Below are positions 50,933 to 59,949 of a stretch of 64,000 bases of DNA, piece after piece. The position numbers and the translations under genes were made by a program. This DNA comes from Stenotrophomonas rhizophila (GTDB lineage Bacteria > Pseudomonadota > Gammaproteobacteria > Xanthomonadales > Xanthomonadaceae): positions 1,175,501 to 1,239,500 of the forward strand of contig NZ_CP016294.1 in assembly GCF_001704155.1 (NCBI RefSeq), given 5' to 3'. Under the pieces are notes generated by a model. That model was not told where the DNA came from. It did no database searches and saw only the letters and a program-made list of their open reading frames with translations. Within the stretch, counting starts at the first letter, position 1, and each line of letters opens with the position of its first letter.

Positions 50933-50942
50933 AGGGGATGCT

Positions 50943-51434
50943 ATGCCTGCGAAAAAGAGAGTGCAAGATACACATATTTCGACCGAGCTGAAGTCGCTGC
51001 ACCTGTCCATGGTCAGCCTTGTCAGCGTGATGAACCGCCCGCGCAACGACGAGCGACTCCTGCAGGAAGCGGGGGTGAAGCTGGACCAGGCTCTGTTCCG
51101 GCTGCTGGTGGTGATCGAGCGGGTCGGGCCGATCGGGGTGGTCGAATTGGCTGACCGGTTGGGTCGCGACTACACGACCATCAGCCGGCAGGTGGCCAAG
51201 CTGGCAACCATGGAACTGATCACACGCCAGGGCAATCCGCAGGACCGCCGGATCCGCGAGGCCACCATTGCGCCCAAAGGCAAGGAGATGACTGACCGCT
51301 TGGACGCCGCGCGCGAGCGGATGGGTAGGGTCATCTTCGAATCATGGGAGCCGCAGGAGGTATCGGACCTGGTGCGGCTGATGGCGAAATTCGCCGATGC
51401 AATGGAAGCGGTCGAACGTGGGACACCGGAGTAG
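50943..51434 (+). CDS. MarR-family regulator
   Basis: A 163-residue winged-helix repressor. The DNA-binding core is VVELADRLGRDYTTISRQVAKLATMEL, the wing is RQGNPQDRRIREATIAPKGKEM, and helical dimerisation segments flank it. ATG 50943 follows TGGAGGGGATGCT. Members usually bind phenolic ligands and repress neighbouring efflux or oxidation genes. The divergent FAD monooxygenase and the operator between them support that here. Confidence 0.92.
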   Translation: MPAKKRVQDTHISTELKSLHLSMVSLVSVMNRPRNDERLLQEAGVKLDQALFRLLVVIERVGPIGVVELADRLGRDYTTISRQVAKLATMELITRQGNPQDRRIREATIAPKGKEMTDRLDAARERMGRVIFESWEPQEVSDLVRLMAKFADAMEAVERGTPE

Positions 51435-51618
51435 AGCCACCGAGGCGCTGGCCAACGCGCACTGGCCGAGGCGATAGGCAGCGGCCAACCGCTTCGTTTC
51501 GAATCCGTGCCCGGGGTGCCGGGATTACCTGCTCAGCCCGTTGCAGCAACACACCACTGAATCGCTGCGCGAGCGCTGACCCGACCGCGCGCGATGCCGA
51601 GCTTGCAGCCGCACAGGA

Positions 51619-52371
51619 TCAGACCTGCGCCATGCCGCCGTCCACGAACAGCTCGATGCCGTTGACGAAGCTCGCCTGGTCAGAGGCCAGGAATGCCACG
51701 GCGTTGGCCACTTCCTGCGGTTCCCCCAGTCGTCCCAGTGGCACCTGCGCTGCCAGGTGGTCGAACAGACCCTGACGGGCGTCGTCGGGCACCAGATCGC
51801 CGAGGCCGGGGGTGCGGATCGGCCCCGGGCTGACAACGTTGACCCGGATGCCGCGCTCCTTGAGGTCCAGCGCCCAGGAACGGGCGAAGTTGCGCACTGC
51901 TGCCTTGCTGGCGCTGTACACGCTGAAATTGGCCGTGCCCTGGATGGACACGGTAGAGCCGGTGAGGATGATCGATGCCCCATCGACCAGCAGTGGCAGC
52001 GCCTTCTGCACGGTGAACAGGACGCCACGGACATTGGTGGCGAAGATGCGGTCGAAGTGCTCTTCGGTAATCGCGCCCAGCGGCAGCATGTCGCCGCCAC
52101 CGGCGTTGGCGTGCAGGATATCCAGTCTGCCAGCCTGCGTGGCGATCCGGGCGTAGACCGTGTCCAGGTCGGTGGGAAGCGCCGCATCAGCGCGAATCCC
52201 GGTGGCGGCCGGACCGATCGCGGCGACGGCCGCGTCCAGTTCGGCCTGGCGCCGGCCGGTGATGAAGACAGTGGCGCCCAGCGACGCGAGGTGGCGGGCG
52301 CTGGCCAGGCCGATGCCCGAGGTGCCGCCGGTGACGAGGGCGATCTTACCGGTAAGGAGGGCGGTGCTCAT
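51619..52371 (-). CDS. Short-chain dehydrogenase/reductase
   Basis: A 250-residue [22 protein letters not shown] is the cofactor loop, HANAGGG replaces the usual NNAG, the catalytic Ser is in [11 protein letters not shown] and Tyr-Lys in [10 protein letters not shown]. The protein ends [13 protein letters not shown] precedes the ATG. It is divergent from a LysR regulator by about 120 bp. Family known; substrate not. Confidence 0.92.
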   Translation of the reverse strand: MSTALLTGKIALVTGGTSGIGLASARHLASLGATVFITGRRQAELDAAVAAIGPAATGIRADAALPTDLDTVYARIATQAGRLDILHANAGGGDMLPLGAITEEHFDRIFATNVRGVLFTVQKALPLLVDGASIILTGSTVSIQGTANFSVYSASKAAVRNFARSWALDLKERGIRVNVVSPGPIRTPGLGDLVPDDARQGLFDHLAAQVPLGRLGEPQEVANAVAFLASDQASFVNGIELFVDGGMAQV

Positions 52372-52469
52372 GATGTTCTCCGTTGGACGAGCGGGAGGAT
52401 TCCCGCCGCTGTTGGGAGAACGATAGGCTTGGCCGATTGGTGGATAAAGATGGATTAATGATAATCACT

Positions 52470-52487
52470 ATGCATGTAAGTGCATAA
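52470..52487. promoter_or_regulatory. Palindrome in the SDR/LysR divergent region
   Basis: TATGCA-TGTAAG-TGCATA, perfect 6-bp arms, 8 bp upstream of the LysR start. A candidate LysR autoregulatory site. Confidence 0.45.
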
Positions 52488-52494
52488 TGGGCGC

Positions 52495-53472
52495 ATGAAC
52501 CAACTTTCCGCCATCCGTGCCTTTGCCCGGGTCGTCGAAGCGGGCAGCTTCATCCGCGCCGCCGAGTCCCTGGACATGCCCACCGCTACGCTCAGCAAGC
52601 TGGTGCGCGAGCTGGAAGCGCATCTGGGCGTACGCCTGCTGCAGCGGACCACGCGGCGGGTATCGGTCACGGCCGAGGGCCAGGACTACTACGAGAAGGC
52701 AGGTCGTCTGCTGCGTGACCTGGAGGATATCGATGCGTCGTTCAGTGCCGCGCGAGGCACGCCGCGGGGACTGTTGCGCGTGGACGTTGGCGGGTCGACC
52801 GCACGCGACGTGCTGGTGCCCGCGCTGCCGGCGTTCATGGCGCGGTACCCGGATATCCGCATCGAGCTGGGCGTCTCCGACCGGCCGGTGAACCTGATTG
52901 GTGAGAACGCCGACTGCGTGATCCGCGGCGGGCCATTGGACGATTCATCGCTGGTTGCGCGCCATGTTGGCGATGCCACCTTGATCACCTGCGCCAGCCC
53001 GGGCTACCTGAAAGCGCATGGCGTGCCCGCCTACCCCGAAGAACTTCGCAACGGGCACCGGCTGGTGAGCTACGTGCTCAGCTCCACCGGGCGCGCCGTG
53101 CCGTTCCGCTTCCGGGGTGATGCGGGAAGTGTGGAGATCAAGGGCGGGCACCGTCTTGGCATCAATGAAAGCAACGCCCACCTGGCCGCGGCGATTGCGG
53201 GCTTGGGGCTGGTCCAGACCTTCAGCTATGCCGCCGCGCCTGCACTGGCCAGCGGTGCACTGGTGGAAGTGCTGCGGGCCTGGCGGCCGGCGCTGTATCC
53301 GTTCCACGTTGTGTATCCGCATAACCGGCACGTGACCCACCGCCTGCGGGTGTTCATCGACTGGCTGGCGGAAATGATGCCCGGGCTGCTGGCAGCCGGT
53401 TTCCAGGAACTCGACACCGACGCGCGGGTGGAGAAGCCGGCGACCACGGGTCGTTACAGGGTGCGGGCGTGA
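52495..53472 (+). CDS. LysR-family regulator
   Basis: A 325-residue regulator. The helix-turn-helix is AFARVVEAGSFIRAAESLDM with PTATLSKLVRELEAHLGVRL, and the effector domain starts RVDVGGSTARDVLVPALPAF. It belongs to the large group that controls divergent oxidoreductases, such as the SDR upstream. ATG 52495 gives the usual N-terminus. Its C-terminal 20 residues are longer than average. Confidence 0.93.
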   Translation: MNQLSAIRAFARVVEAGSFIRAAESLDMPTATLSKLVRELEAHLGVRLLQRTTRRVSVTAEGQDYYEKAGRLLRDLEDIDASFSAARGTPRGLLRVDVGGSTARDVLVPALPAFMARYPDIRIELGVSDRPVNLIGENADCVIRGGPLDDSSLVARHVGDATLITCASPGYLKAHGVPAYPEELRNGHRLVSYVLSSTGRAVPFRFRGDAGSVEIKGGHRLGINESNAHLAAAIAGLGLVQTFSYAAAPALASGALVEVLRAWRPALYPFHVVYPHNRHVTHRLRVFIDWLAEMMPGLLAAGFQELDTDARVEKPATTGRYRVRA

Positions 53473-53655
53473 GCACACAGCGCCATACAGTTGCGAGGTG
53501 CTTGATCGCGGCGGCTTCTTACAGTGGCGGTGTATTGCGCACTTTTGTTGGCGGTATTGGTTCAGACATGCTTACTCTGGATACTCAGGCCGCGACGACC
53601 ACAGGCGCATTGACCTTCCCACCATCCGGGCAGATCCCCGGGCAACGAGGCAACC

Positions 53656-54036
53656 ATGGCAGATCCTTACAACAGCGCCGCACACCCGTCGACCGCGACC
53701 CGACTGGACGATTCCATGGTGACCACCGCATTCGAGCTGCCCGGGTACCGGATCACGCGCAACCTGGGCGTGGTACGCGGCATCACCGTGCGCTCGCGCT
53801 CCATCGTCGGCAACTTCCTGGGCGGTATCCAGACGCTGTTCGGCGGCAACATCACCATCTATACCGAGCTGTGCGAGCAGGCGCGCGAGGAGACCTATCG
53901 CGATATGGCCAAGCATGCACGGATGCTGGGGGCCAACGCGATCATCGGCATGCGCTACGACGCGACCGACATCATGACCGGGCTGACCGAGGTGCTGTGC
54001 TATGGCGCTGCCGTCGTGGTGGAGCCGTTGCGGTGA
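53656..54036 (+). CDS. YbjQ/UPF0145 family protein
   Basis: A 126-residue cytoplasmic protein that likely assembles as a pentamer. [20 protein letters not shown] and the following [20 protein letters not shown] with IIGMRYD are the family signature. Often listed as heavy-metal-binding, without firm function. CAACGAGGCAACC precedes the ATG. It stands alone between the LysR gene and the next SDR. Confidence 0.9.
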   Translation: MADPYNSAAHPSTATRLDDSMVTTAFELPGYRITRNLGVVRGITVRSRSIVGNFLGGIQTLFGGNITIYTELCEQAREETYRDMAKHARMLGANAIIGMRYDATDIMTGLTEVLCYGAAVVVEPLR

Positions 54037-54123
54037 TTCGCTAAAGGGCGATACGCGGTTTGTATCGTGGACTGCTGCAGGTGGTATTGGCGCTGAGCAT
54101 GCTGTCGGCACGATCCTGTGCGG

Positions 54124-55005
54124 ATGCAGACGCACGACGAAGTTACATTTGAAGGGCAGGTTGGGCTGGTTACCGGTGCAGCCAGTGGACTGGGCCTGGC
54201 CTACAGCAGGCTGCTGGCCTCGCGCGGTGCGCGGGTTGTCATGCATGACGTGGGCGCCGGGCTGGATGGAAGCGGGCAGGACCCGGCGCGGATCGATGCG
54301 ACGGTGGCGCTGCTGCGCGGTACCGGGCTGCAAGTGCATGCCGCGCACGCGGCGATCGACCAGCGCGACGGCTGCCGCGCGCTGATCGCCGACATCGTCG
54401 CCCGCCATGGCCGGATCGACTTCATCATCCACAACGCGGGGTGGGTGGAGTACCAGCAGATCGATGCGCTGGAGGAAGACCGCTTCGACCACATGATGAC
54501 CATTGCGGCCAAGGCGCCGCTGTGGCTGGCCGAGGCGGCGTGGCCGTCGATGCAGGCACGCCACCATGGCCGCATCGTGCTGACCACCTCCGACCGCGCG
54601 CTGTATCCGCAGTACGTGCAGAAGGGCTTGGCCGCGTATGCGGCCGCGAAGATGGCAGCGGTGGGTATCGTCAACGTGCTGGCCGCTGAAGGCGCACCGC
54701 ACAACATCGTGGTCAATGCCATCTCGCCGGTGGCCAAGACCCGCATGTGGGGTGTGGAGGGCGAGCCCGATGAGCTGCACCCGGATGCGGTCGCGCCGGG
54801 CGTTGCCTTCCTGGCATCAACGGCCTGCCGCGATGGCGGCTGGATCCTGCGTGCCAGCAACGGCCAGTTCCACGCAACCCGCAGCGTGGAGGCCGACGAC
54901 GTGGCCTACCCGCGGGACCTGCGCGCCACGTCCGCCGACAGCATCGAAGACATCGCCGCGCAATGGTCGCGCATCGCGCAGCCCACGGTGGAACCACGCA
55001 GGTAG
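54124..55005 (+). CDS. Short-chain dehydrogenase, hydroxysteroid-dehydrogenase-like
   Basis: A 293-residue SDR that is longer than the usual 250. The cofactor loop is VTGAASGLGLAYSRLLASRG, followed by IIHNAGWVE. The catalytic Ser lies in LTTSDRAL and Tyr-Lys in YAAAKMAAVG. The C-terminal 50 residues contain WILRASNGQFHATRS, as in multifunctional enzyme type 2-like dehydrogenases. ATG 54124 is preferred to a GTG at 54118. A LysR gene follows in the same direction. Confidence 0.88.
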   Translation: MQTHDEVTFEGQVGLVTGAASGLGLAYSRLLASRGARVVMHDVGAGLDGSGQDPARIDATVALLRGTGLQVHAAHAAIDQRDGCRALIADIVARHGRIDFIIHNAGWVEYQQIDALEEDRFDHMMTIAAKAPLWLAEAAWPSMQARHHGRIVLTTSDRALYPQYVQKGLAAYAAAKMAAVGIVNVLAAEGAPHNIVVNAISPVAKTRMWGVEGEPDELHPDAVAPGVAFLASTACRDGGWILRASNGQFHATRSVEADDVAYPRDLRATSADSIEDIAAQWSRIAQPTVEPRR

Positions 55006-55054
55006 TCAACGGCACGGCATACTGGCGGGGTTTCCGTCCAGCGCATGCATGCCC

Positions 55055-55957
55055 ATGGTTGATCTCCGCCTGCTTCGCCAGTTCGTTGCTGTTGCTGAAG
55101 AGCTGCACTTCCACCGCGCGGCGGCGCGCCTGCACATGTCACAGCCACCGCTGACAGCGGCCATCCGCAAGCTGGAAGACGAGATCGGCAGCGAGCTGAT
55201 CCAGCGCGGCAACCGTACCCTTGGGCTCACCGCCGCCGGGGCAGTGCTGCTGGCCGAGGCACGCCTGCTGCTGCAGCAGGCCGACCATGCGCTGGTCGCC
55301 ACTCGCGATGCAGCTGAAGGGCGCACCGGTACCGTGCGGCTGGGCTATGTGGGCAGCGCGCTGTACGGGCGCCTGCCCGGGGTGATCCGCAGCTTCCGCC
55401 AGAGCAGCCCGGACGTTCGGCTGGAGTTGATCGAAGCCACCTCCGCACGCCAGATCCAGATGCTGCGCGAACAGCGGATCGACGTGGGCGTGGTGATTCC
55501 ACCGGTGTTCGAGGCCGACGACATGCGGCTGCAGGCATTCGACAGCGACCGCCTGGCCATCGCGCTGCCGCGCGCGCACCCGCTAGCAGAGCGGGCGCAT
55601 CTCACTGTCGGGATGTTGGCCGACGAACCGTTCGTGCTGTGGCCGGCGCGCGAGGGCAGGGGCTTCCATTCGCAGGTCGTGCGCCTGTGCGCGGCCGCAG
55701 GATTCACACCGCGGGTGGTGCAGGAAGCGCACGGCATGCACGCGGTGCTGTCACTGGTGGCGGTGGAGGCGGGCATCTCGGTGGTGCCCGCCAGCATGGC
55801 CGGGTTCCGCAGTGCGGAAGTCGCCTATCACCCGTTGGCGGGAGGCGAGGCCACGTTCGAGCTGCAGCTGTGCCTGCGCGCAGATGAAGCATCGCCGGCG
55901 GCACTCAACTTCGCCCGCCACGGGGCCGGGGGCCGACCGGGCAATGCCGACCGGTAG
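55055..55957 (+). CDS. LysR-family regulator (CatR/BenM-like)
   Basis: A 300-residue regulator. DLRLLRQFVAVAEELHFHRA and LHMSQPPLTAAIRKLEDEIG form the helix-turn-helix of the aromatic-degradation branch, and the effector domain begins TVRLGYVGSALYGRLPGVIR. ATG 55055 gives MVDLRLLRQF. The stop codon TAG is the last three bases of the GTAG head of a SMAG palindrome, so the repeat ends the reading frame. Confidence 0.92.
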   Translation: MVDLRLLRQFVAVAEELHFHRAAARLHMSQPPLTAAIRKLEDEIGSELIQRGNRTLGLTAAGAVLLAEARLLLQQADHALVATRDAAEGRTGTVRLGYVGSALYGRLPGVIRSFRQSSPDVRLELIEATSARQIQMLREQRIDVGVVIPPVFEADDMRLQAFDSDRLAIALPRAHPLAERAHLTVGMLADEPFVLWPAREGRGFHSQVVRLCAAAGFTPRVVQEAHGMHAVLSLVAVEAGISVVPASMAGFRSAEVAYHPLAGGEATFELQLCLRADEASPAALNFARHGAGGRPGNADR

Positions 55958-55976
55958 TGCCGACCGTTGGTCGGCA
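55954..55976 (+). repeat. GTAG-headed palindrome (SMAG) at the LysR stop
   Basis: GTAG, stem TGCCGACC / GGTCGGCA with loop GTT. The head supplies the stop codon of the preceding LysR gene. The stem is the same as at 19608-19626. Confidence 0.85.
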
Positions 55977-55997
55977 CCACGAGCCCGGATCACCCCG

Positions 55998-56180
55998 TCA
56001 CCGGGTGCGTTTCACCCAGGCGCGCACTACCAGGCCGATCAATGCGGCGAAGACGACCCACGACACGACGTCGAACACGCCATCGCCAACCAGCGCGCTG
56101 ACCAGCCCCAGCAGGCTTGCCGCGGCGATCCACGCTGGCGCCGTGAACGGGCTGCCATTGGGCGCAGGCGTCCGGCTCAT
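55998..56180 (-). CDS. Small two-helix membrane protein
   Basis: A 60-residue protein with two hydrophobic helices (APAWIAAASLLGLVSALVG and VVSWVVFAALIGLVVRAWV) and a basic end KRTR. It overlaps the PepSY gene by 4 bp (ATGA) and is therefore part of the iron-uptake unit. No family is recognised; small membrane partners of PepSY proteins are common in TonB receptor operons. Confidence 0.75.
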   Translation of the reverse strand: MSRTPAPNGSPFTAPAWIAAASLLGLVSALVGDGVFDVVSWVVFAALIGLVVRAWVKRTR

Positions 56181-57313
56181 GCCGCACCCCCGGTTTTTTC
56201 AGCGCGCTCGATCTCGGTTACCCGCGCTTCGGTGCTGCCGCGCTTGAACCACAGGTACAGGCCGCTGACCAGTACCGCGATGGTGAGCAGGTCCAGCAGC
56301 GCCCACAGGATCTTCAACGGCAGCTTGCCGTAGTCGCCGAAGTGCAGCGGCTGGCTGAGCAGCAGCACGCTCATGTAGGTGGGCAGCTGCGGCTGGGCGG
56401 TGAGTTCGCCGCTGGCCGCATCGATCAGCACCGGGCGATACAGGCGTTCGGTGAGCGGGGTATTGCCCTGCATGAACACGCCATAGTGGTGGTCGCCGCT
56501 GTAGCCGGTGCCGGGGAAGCTGACGAACGCCGGGCGCATGCCGGGCTCGGCAGCGCGTGCGGTGTCCACCGCGGCCTGCAGCGAGGCCAGCGTGGTCGGG
56601 CGCGGCTGGCCGGCGTAACGCGCGGCGAACTCGCCCAGCTGCTGGCTCTGCCAGGCGGTTTCCAGTGGCTTCGCAATCGTGTTGATGGCGCCGGTGAGGC
56701 CCACCACCAACGCCCAACCCAGGGTGACCACGCCGATCACGTTGTGCAGGTCCAGCCAGGCCAGCCGGCGGCTGCGCCCGGTGCGCAGGGTGCCGAAACG
56801 CTGGCGGCGCATGAAGGGGCCGTACAGGACCAGGCCGGAGATGATCGCCACGGCGAACAGCAGGCCCATCGCGCCCATGAACAGCATGCCGGGCAGGCCG
56901 AGGAACAGGTCGGTGTGCAGCCGGTACAGGAAGTACATCACCCCTTCGTTGAACTGCGGCGCGGGCAGCACCTCACCGCTGCTGGCATCGAGCAGCGCGG
57001 TCTTCATCTGCGGCGGCGGCGTGGCCGGCTCGGTGCCGGTGTTGACGTACACCGTGTGGCCCTCCCAGTCCCAACCCACGAACAGCGGCACGTTGCCCGG
57101 GTACTGCGCCACGGCGGTGCGGACCTGTTCATCCAGGTTGCGATGCGCGGCCTGCGGCTGCGGGTTGTCCACGTGCGGCTCGCTGAGGTGGGCGATTTCC
57201 TCGCCGAACACCAGCGGCAGGCCGGTCACGCACAACAGCAGCAGGAACAGGGTGCAGACCAGGCTGGTCCACTTGTGGACCAGGAACCAGGCTTTGATGG
57301 TGGAACGTTGCAT
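56177..57313 (-). CDS. PepSY-associated transmembrane protein (iron-regulated)
   Basis: A 378-residue inner-membrane protein with four main helices: residues 8-35 (WTSLVCTLFLLLLCVTGLPL), two near 145-200 and one near 335. PepSY-like periplasmic segments lie between. Such proteins often act as reductases or assembly partners in siderophore-iron use. It lies downstream of the TonB receptor in the same direction, with a SMAG palindrome between. The substrate siderophore is unknown. Confidence 0.88.
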   Translation of the reverse strand: MQRSTIKAWFLVHKWTSLVCTLFLLLLCVTGLPLVFGEEIAHLSEPHVDNPQPQAAHRNLDEQVRTAVAQYPGNVPLFVGWDWEGHTVYVNTGTEPATPPPQMKTALLDASSGEVLPAPQFNEGVMYFLYRLHTDLFLGLPGMLFMGAMGLLFAVAIISGLVLYGPFMRRQRFGTLRTGRSRRLAWLDLHNVIGVVTLGWALVVGLTGAINTIAKPLETAWQSQQLGEFAARYAGQPRPTTLASLQAAVDTARAAEPGMRPAFVSFPGTGYSGDHHYGVFMQGNTPLTERLYRPVLIDAASGELTAQPQLPTYMSVLLLSQPLHFGDYGKLPLKILWALLDLLTIAVLVSGLYLWFKRGSTEARVTEIERAEKTGGAA

Positions 57314-57351
57314 TGAATTCTCTGGCGGCGGCTGGAGAGGGTACGGACACG

Positions 57352-57374
57352 GTAGTGCCGGGCCACGCCCGGCA
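57352..57374 (+). repeat. GTAG-headed palindrome (SMAG) between iron-uptake genes
   Basis: GTAG, stem TGCCGGGC / GCCCGGCA with loop CAC, directly after the TonB receptor stop on the minus strand. It may stabilise or end the receptor mRNA. Confidence 0.8.
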
Positions 57375-57379
57375 CACCG

Positions 57380-59470
57380 TCAGAACCGGTACGAAATCGT
57401 TCCGGTCACCGTGCGCGGGTTGCCGGTGAAGCAGTCACCGAAATTGCGGCACGGGGCGAAGTACTTCTTGTCGCCCAGGTTGGTGATGTTCAGCGACATC
57501 GTCCAGTCGGTGACCTGTACTTCGGCCAGCGCATCCACCAGCGTGTAGCTGGGCGTGCGGATGAAACCGCCGTAGCCCAGCGACTGGGTGTTGCCCACGT
57601 AACGGCCACCAACGCCCAGTCGCAGGCGCGCGTCGTCGACCAGCTGGAAGGCCTTGCCCAGCCATACCGAGGCCAGCTCCTGCGGGGTGTCGTTGAGGCG
57701 CTGGTTCACTTCCATGGCGAAGTTGCTCTTGGTCACTTCGGCCTTGTTGCGCGAGTACGCCGCGGTGAGGGTGATGTCGTGCGCGAACTGGAACTGGCCC
57801 TCGACTTCCACGCCCTTCGATTCGATCTCACCGGTCTGGATCACGTTCAAGACGTTGTCCGGATCGTTGGTCTGGCGGTTGGTCTCGGTGATGCGATAGG
57901 CCGCCAGGGTGACCAGCATGTTCGACGCCGGCTGCCACTTGATGCCGCCTTCCCACTGGTCGCCCTGCATCGGCTTGAATGCACGGCCGTACAGGTCCTG
58001 GCCGGTCACCGGCAGGAACGATTCGCTGTAGCTGATGTACGGCGAGACGCCCGCGCCGATCTCGCCGATCAGGCCGGCGCGGTAGGTGGTGGCGTTGTCG
58101 GTCTGGCTGGGCAGGCCTTCGGTCTTGCTGCGCGCATGGTCGCGGCGTGCGCCCAGCACCAGCGAAACGCGGTCGGCCCAGCGGATCTGGTCCTGCAGGT
58201 ATACCCCCAGCTGGGTGGTCTGCTGGTCGGGCAGGCGGTCCCAGCCGTTGATGGTCACGCCGGTGGAGATCGGGTTGTAGATGTCGATCGGGGTCGGGGT
58301 GGCATCCAGGTTCCAGGACTTCTCGCGGTAATCGCTGTAGTCCACGCCGGCCAGCAGCAGGTGCTGGAAGGCGCCGGTGGCGAAGTCGAACTGCACCGCA
58401 TTGTCGCTGGTCAGCGAACGCACGTCCGGGCGCACGCCGTAGGCGTTGCGGTTGAGCACGCGCTTGTCGGCATCGATGAACGGGTCCAGCGGATTGGAGT
58501 AGGTATCCGGGTACAGTTCGCGGAATTCGGTCTTGCCGTCCAGGTAGCGCACGGCCGAGCGCAGGCTGATGCTGTCGCTGAAGCTGTGGTCGAACAGGGC
58601 GGTCACGCTGTACACGCGCGAATCGAGTTTGTCGAAATCGCGGTCGCCCAGGAACGTCGATGGATCCAGGCGCGGTGAACCGGCCGGTGCATTCAGGGTC
58701 GCCACCACCGGCAGGAACTGCTGGCTGGAGGCGGTCTTGTCGTGCTGGTAGCTGGCCAGCACGGTGAGGGTGCTGCGCTCGCCCTGCCAGCTGATCGACG
58801 GCGCCAGGTACACGCGGTCATCGTCGATGGTGTCGGTTTGCATGCCGGATTCGCGCACCAGGCCGACGAAGCGACCGGCCAGGGTGCCGGCGTCGTTCAG
58901 GGTGCCGGCCACGTCGCCCTGGAACTGTCTGCGGTCGAAGTTGCCCAGCTGCAGGGCCACTTCGCCGCCCAGGTCGCCGAAGGTCGGGCGCTTGGTGATG
59001 GCATTGATGATGCCGCCGGTGGCGCCGGCGCCGTACAGCACCGACGAGGGGCCGCGCAGCACTTCCACCCGCTCCAGGCCGTACACCTCGGTGCGTGCCA
59101 GCGGATTGAAGCCGTAGCTGCGGCGCAGGCCATCCAGGTATTGCACCGGGTCCAGACCGCGCACGGTGCTGCCGTCGCTGCGGGTATCCAAGCCGTAGGC
59201 ATCGGCGGTCACGCCGGCGCTGTAGCGCAGGGTTTCCTGCAGGTTGCGGGCGCCGCGGTCGGTGAACAGCTCACGGGTCACCACGCTGATCGCCTGCGGG
59301 GTCTGGGTGAGCGGGGTATCGGTCTTGGTGGCGGTGCTGGCGCGGTCGGCGACCACGCTGACCGCGTCCAGCGTGCGGGCGGTGCTGCCGTCCTGGGCAT
59401 GGGCCATGGCCGACGCCAGCAGGGTGGGAACCAGCATCAGCAAGGGTGAACGGCGCGACAGGGCAGGCAT
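57380..59470 (-). CDS. TonB-dependent siderophore receptor
   Basis: A 696-residue outer membrane transporter. The signal peptide ends SAMAHAQ. The plug domain runs from about residue 40 to 150 (TPQAISVVTRELFTDRGARN and YGLERVEVLRGPSSVLYGAG), and a 22-strand barrel ends in GTISYRF with a terminal aromatic residue. The family is that of ferric-siderophore receptors such as FhuE, FoxA and FpvA. Specificity cannot be read by eye. ATG 59470 is used; an upstream TTG has no support. A Fur-like box precedes it. Confidence 0.93.
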   Translation of the reverse strand: MPALSRRSPLLMLVPTLLASAMAHAQDGSTARTLDAVSVVADRASTATKTDTPLTQTPQAISVVTRELFTDRGARNLQETLRYSAGVTADAYGLDTRSDGSTVRGLDPVQYLDGLRRSYGFNPLARTEVYGLERVEVLRGPSSVLYGAGATGGIINAITKRPTFGDLGGEVALQLGNFDRRQFQGDVAGTLNDAGTLAGRFVGLVRESGMQTDTIDDDRVYLAPSISWQGERSTLTVLASYQHDKTASSQQFLPVVATLNAPAGSPRLDPSTFLGDRDFDKLDSRVYSVTALFDHSFSDSISLRSAVRYLDGKTEFRELYPDTYSNPLDPFIDADKRVLNRNAYGVRPDVRSLTSDNAVQFDFATGAFQHLLLAGVDYSDYREKSWNLDATPTPIDIYNPISTGVTINGWDRLPDQQTTQLGVYLQDQIRWADRVSLVLGARRDHARSKTEGLPSQTDNATTYRAGLIGEIGAGVSPYISYSESFLPVTGQDLYGRAFKPMQGDQWEGGIKWQPASNMLVTLAAYRITETNRQTNDPDNVLNVIQTGEIESKGVEVEGQFQFAHDITLTAAYSRNKAEVTKSNFAMEVNQRLNDTPQELASVWLGKAFQLVDDARLRLGVGGRYVGNTQSLGYGGFIRTPSYTLVDALAEVQVTDWTMSLNITNLGDKKYFAPCRNFGDCFTGNPRTVTGTISYRF

Positions 59471-59521
59471 GACAGGGATCCCGGGTACCAAGGGCCCGGA
59501 TTATCGGGAGGTGAGGATGCG

Positions 59522-59540
59522 AACGCAAATGAATCTCAGA
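59522..59540 (-). promoter_or_regulatory. Possible Fur box upstream of the TonB receptor
   Basis: On the minus strand TGAGATTCATTTGCG matches about 9 of the 12 conserved positions of the 7-1-7 Fur consensus TGATAATCATTATCA. It lies about 55 bp upstream of the receptor start. A weak match, supported mainly by position. Confidence 0.4.
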
Positions 59541-59651
59541 TACAAGCCTATCCGGCGCGGTTTTCATCCGTCTGCCACATCCCCTGCACGAGCCCTACGC
59601 GATGCCGGTCTTAACGTAGTCCGTCCCCCGTTTCGTCATTGGAGACACGCC

Positions 59652-59870
59652 ATGAATACCCTGCAGACGGCCGCCCGGGCGATGCGCAACGGCCTGGAGG
59701 AAATGGCGGCCCTGTTGGTGGGCGAGCGCGCCGAGGACCTGCGCCGTGACGATACCGCCGCGCCGGGGGTGGGTATTCCGATGCCACGCCGGCTGCCGCT
59801 GCGCCGCACGCTGCCGCGCGCCCGCAAGGGCATGGCGCCGTGGCAGAAGGTGGGCGCCCCGCGTCGCTGA
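59652..59870 (+). CDS. Small basic hypothetical protein
   Basis: A 72-residue protein, MNTLQTAARAMRNGLEEMAA to the Arg/Pro-rich tail RRLPLRRTLPRARKGMAPWQ. It has no signal peptide. GGAGACACGCC precedes ATG 59652; the longer frame runs back into the TonB receptor promoter and is not used. The tail might bind nucleic acid or membranes. Function unknown. Confidence 0.6.
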   Translation: MNTLQTAARAMRNGLEEMAALLVGERAEDLRRDDTAAPGVGIPMPRRLPLRRTLPRARKGMAPWQKVGAPRR

Positions 59871-59949
59871 GCGAACCTGAACAGGGGAACATGTCCCCCA
59901 CACCGCGGTTATGGCTAACTAGCGCCCCGACCAACCGACGGAACGATGT

